Assembly: GCA_001792895.1 (NCBI GenBank)
Contig: MARA01000100.1
Location: 1-33,794, forward strand
Origin: Lentinus brumalis
Lineage: Eukaryota; Basidiomycota; Agaricomycetes; Polyporales; Polyporaceae
Reading direction: 5' to 3'
DNA length: 33,794 nucleotides
The notes under the pieces were generated by a model. The model was not told the DNA's origin. It was given only the letters and a program-made list of their open reading frames with translations, and made no database searches. Below, piece by piece: positions 31,386 to 33,794 of this stretch. Positions within the stretch are counted from its first letter, which is position 1. Each line of letters starts with the position of its first letter. A program made the translations under genes and the position numbers.

Positions 31386-31389
31386 GCAA
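31364..31389. promoter_or_regulatory. Palindrome C1 (26 nt, core copy 5)
   Basis: TTGCACG...CATGCAA surrounds AGGGAATAGCCCC. On the minus strand it lies at the 5' end of the gene at 30865-31385 and contains its possible start codon. Flanks match A2 for about 45 bp. Confidence 0.6.
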
Positions 31390-31606
31390 CCCAGAGAGAG
31401 ATGGCAGAGACCGGCATCGAGAAGGTACTCACAGTAGTACACAGGCAGGAGTGGACTTTGCGAAATTCAACGTGTTGTTTGTTCATATTGACATTGTGGC
31501 GAGCCAGAGCGCCTGTGGCTGTGTTGCCGTCGAGACTCCCAGATGCGTTCGATAGCCTTCAAACTTGGGCTTCGACCCGCTTCGATGAATTCTTGACTGC
31601 TCTGGT

Positions 31607-31634
31607 CTTGCGCGGGGCTATTCCCTCGTGCAAG
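31607..31634. promoter_or_regulatory. Palindrome C2 (28 nt, core copy 6)
   Basis: CTTGCGCG...CGTGCAAG surrounds GGGGCTATTCCCT. It is followed at once by ATGGCGACATG, exactly as A1 is on its minus strand. A short plus-strand frame begins at that ATG (31635-31820). Confidence 0.6.
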
Positions 31635-31899
31635 ATGGCGACATGGCCTGTGGGTGGCTACTCTGGTCTGCGGGCATGCGGCTGTCAAGACCTTCAACTT
31701 CACGCACGATTTCAAGTCCCAAAGGTCGCATCCGCGGATCCGTCCAATCTCAACCTCTCCGTCCAGATTGCTACGGCTCACCATCACAAGACGTATGTCG
31801 CAAACGAGACATCCATTTGATGATGGTCAACTGAGATCGTCCGCAGAGCAACGGACATCCACAGATGAACTCGAAAAGGCTGCGTTTGCAGCACCCAGC

Positions 31900-32108
31900 A
31901 CTGCATAGCGCAAGAAGGTGCTGTGAATGACGTGGATCCGAAGGAGCACTGGAACTGCTACAAACCCTTTGGTCAATGCATGCTTATGCCACTTGTGCCT
32001 AACATCGTATGTAGTGTCACATACCTCACCCTTCATCTGCTCTAACATCCGTTGCAGACTACCAAGGAGATCGCCCGCCTACCAGTCGCCTTACCTGCAA
32101 AACCTTAA
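31900..32108 (+). CDS. Weak candidate: 3' part of a small spliced gene
   Basis: The frame from about 31890 to 32006, spliced over a 50-nt GT-AG intron (GTATGT...TTGCAG) to 32057-32108, reads EGAVNDVDPKEHWNCYKPFG, then CMLMPLVPNI, then TTKEIARLPVALPAKP and stop. The phrase looks like real protein and both splice sites are good. However, no start codon is found in frame and the other two frames are also open in places. It could be the end of a gene starting after palindrome C2 at 31635. Unrecognised. Confidence 0.3.
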
Positions 32109-32386
32109 ACATTCGTCAGATGTTCAAGTCCCGGCAAGGATACAGCGACATGGGCTAGAACCGCGAGAATACAGGTAAGGATTTTAAGCCAAAATAGTCG
32201 AGCACGTAAGGAGCAGCTGAATTTGTATGATGACGATCACTGCTCTCAGGAGAGCGCGGACGCGAGTCTGGTAGAGTTCCAGACCGACTGTCGTTCTCTT
32301 TCGTTCTCTTATGAACCTATGTAACAAGCCTTATAACATATCCTTACTCGTGAATGCGTTCAGACACAAACAACAGGAGGAAGCCT

Positions 32387-32740
32387 ATGATCGATAGCGA
32401 CGCCTTTGCCGCAGAGCTTGCATATTGCAAACAAAACAATCTCAAACCGACAGAATACATCGGAGACTTCAGTATGTCTAATAAACACACACGTTGACAC
32501 GCGTCTGCAAAGGCTCATGAGTTGTCCGACAACAATGCAGGGACACCACCGCAAGCGGTGCACGCACCGCCGTCTCTACGTCATGGATTGGCCGACTCTG
32601 GAATAGAGACTGCCCGTGCACAGATGCATATGCGACACCCCTCTTCCTTGGAACTCCACCATGTTCCGAACTTCGGCGGTGCCTCCACGGAGAGGATTAC
32701 GAACTGCCGCCCCGCGACTCTCTATCGCCTGCAATACTAG
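32387..32740 (+). CDS. Weak candidate: small two-exon protein
   Basis: ATG at 32387; exon 32387-32471 is joined to 32541-32740 by a 69-nt GT-AG intron (GTATGT...ATGCAG). The sum is exactly 95 codons. The first exon (MIDSDAFAAELAYCKQNNLK then PTEYIGDF) is helical and natural-looking. The second is His/Pro/Arg-rich and disordered. The frame also continues upstream (TNNRRKP) to a CAG acceptor, so a further 5' exon is possible. No domain is recognised and there is no family support in the window. Confidence 0.35.
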
Positions 32741-33034
32741 CATCAGTAAGTATAGCGACCGGTGCCTTGGACTTACTGGAGTACAATCCGCGGCGTATCA
32801 CGCTCTGCAGTGCCTATGGGTTGCGTAGAGTGGGGCATGTCTGCGACTTGACACAGAACAATATGTCAGATGAGGATGCTACATATACATCCGAAGCCAG
32901 CGTTCACCATCACAATAAATATCCGCATCGCAATCTCTAACTCTCTATATGCGATACAACACCAGCTGACATCATCTTAGCGGGTACGTATTCCGTCCGC
33001 ACCGGATCACCAGGCACAGTCCTGCACGACCAAC

Positions 33035-33794
33035 TCACTGGTCCGAGTCAGCCTCGGATGCCCCTTGGGAATCCGTGGACTCTGTGTCAGTGTCGGTGTC
33101 CCAGTCTGGTCCGAAGTTTCCATGGACAGGAACCCAGAAATCCTGCAAGAAAGCGGCCGCAGTTTCGATCGACCGATACTGGGAGAACGACTTCATTGGT
33201 TTGCGCATGTATGCCATTGAACTGTGTACAACTCGTCAGTCACCGTACGTTCTACAGGACCCAGATGCGCTCACCTGTACCAGAAGCGGGGACCAACACG
33301 CAAGGCGGCACCAGCAGCAGTTACCTCGGTCGTGACGTCCAGAACCTCGAACGCGTAACTACGCATCTGGATGGGCGGACGCTCTGCAGTGCCTGTGTGG
33401 CATGCGGGAGTCAGCGTTGGACGACTCGACATCACGCGAACCTACCAATTCGTTTATATGGCAGTACCCAAGTGAGTTTATCTCCGACTCTTCGCTCCCA
33501 TTTGCGCAACTCCCTTATATCTGGCAATGTGACTCCCGCGTCGATGACCGAGAACCCGCGAGCCCGATACTTGTTTGTCCAAGTCTGATGACTCACGGGA
33601 CTGCGACTCGTATCCTGGCAGTGCACCAGCGTCCGAGCGACGAATGTTGTGCGGGGAAACAGCGACACCGCATATGTCCCCGTGAGATAGTTCATTGTAC
33701 CAGCTGTTATATTGTTGAGTGCTCGTACACGCATATGGATCATAGCGTGGAAACTCACTGGATTTGGAGTTCCTCAACATGTACTCCACCGGGT
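33035..33794 (-). CDS. F-box/nucleotidyltransferase-like family, copy 3, C-terminal part (5' end outside window)
   Basis: Visible exons are 33468-33794, 33275-33366 and 33035-33221, with GT-AG introns and consistent phases. TGA is at 33035-33037. The first visible exon reads NNITAGTMNYLTGTYAVSLF then P, and later TNKYRARGFSV and RRVGDKLTW. These align with AAMSFVTGTGIVTLFP, TKYRSRGFDI and RWVGDWHTL of copy 1 (28692). The second exon gives MRSYAFEVLDVTTEVTAAGA followed by LRVGPRFWY. The last has a helix (IETAAAFLQDFWVP) and an acidic Ser/Thr/Asp tail (DWDTDTDTESTDSQGASEAD). The nucleotidyltransferase signature itself would lie upstream, beyond the window edge. Membership is inferred from the shared blocks. 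If correct, copy 1 has lost the C-terminal exons that this copy retains. Confidence 0.58.

Overview
The window looks like an accessory, repeat-rich piece of an Agaricomycete (mushroom-forming basidiomycete) genome. A polypore-type fungus is my best guess. The evidence is many short (about 42-78 nt) GT-AG introns, a C-rich coding style, a hAT transposon with a BED zinc finger, and several small gene families of a kind I associate with Polyporales. There are no bacterial operons, tRNAs, rRNAs or CRISPR arrays. Gene models were built by hand from reading frames and splice signals. Most functions are unknown.

Layout. 1-312: 3' end of a gene entering from the left. 525-1390 (-): first member of a three-copy family, here called family X. 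1761-2578 (+) and 3004-3675 (-): two convergent C2H2 zinc-finger genes. 4163-4770: a GC-rich direct repeat. 6086-6717 (-): an unrecognised protein. 7967-8274 (+): a forkhead-like fragment. 9051-10347 (-): a four-exon RING-type gene. 10599-10859: a pair of palindromes in the divergent promoter between the RING gene and the large gene on its right. 11075-17597 (+): one large gene of unknown function (889 codons when rejoined), split by a complete 3,742-bp hAT transposon (13044-16785) with 18-bp terminal inverted repeats and a perfect 8-bp target duplication. 18103-18806 (+): second family X gene. 19211-19490: second palindrome pair. 20300-23790: a tandem segmental duplication carrying two paralogous minus-strand genes for small proline-rich proteins with a PPPPY motif and a C-terminal membrane anchor. 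25044-25558 (+): third family X gene. 26068-27840 (-): a seven-exon gene of unknown function. 28692-29690 (+), 29893-30786 (+) and 33035-33794 (-): three members of a family that resembles an F-box joined to a nucleotidyltransferase-like fold. 30865-31385 (-): a small three-exon gene whose start codon sits inside a palindrome. 31364-31634: third palindrome pair.

How it fits together. The region reads as a lineage-specific neighbourhood of rapidly duplicating families (zinc-finger, PPxY membrane, family X, F-box/nucleotidyltransferase-like) mixed with mobile DNA. Several genes hint at ubiquitin or regulatory roles (a RING protein, PPxY proteins, F-box-like proteins), but nothing in the sequence proves that they work together.

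The least-explained signal is the six-fold palindrome with an invariant 13-nt core, GGGGCTATTCCCT. It occurs as three inverted pairs about 230-250 bp apart. One pair lies in a divergent promoter and one overlaps a start codon. Two genes (the hAT transposase and the gene at 26068-27840) each miss exactly one base in an otherwise consistent frame, which may be recent decay or residual assembly error.
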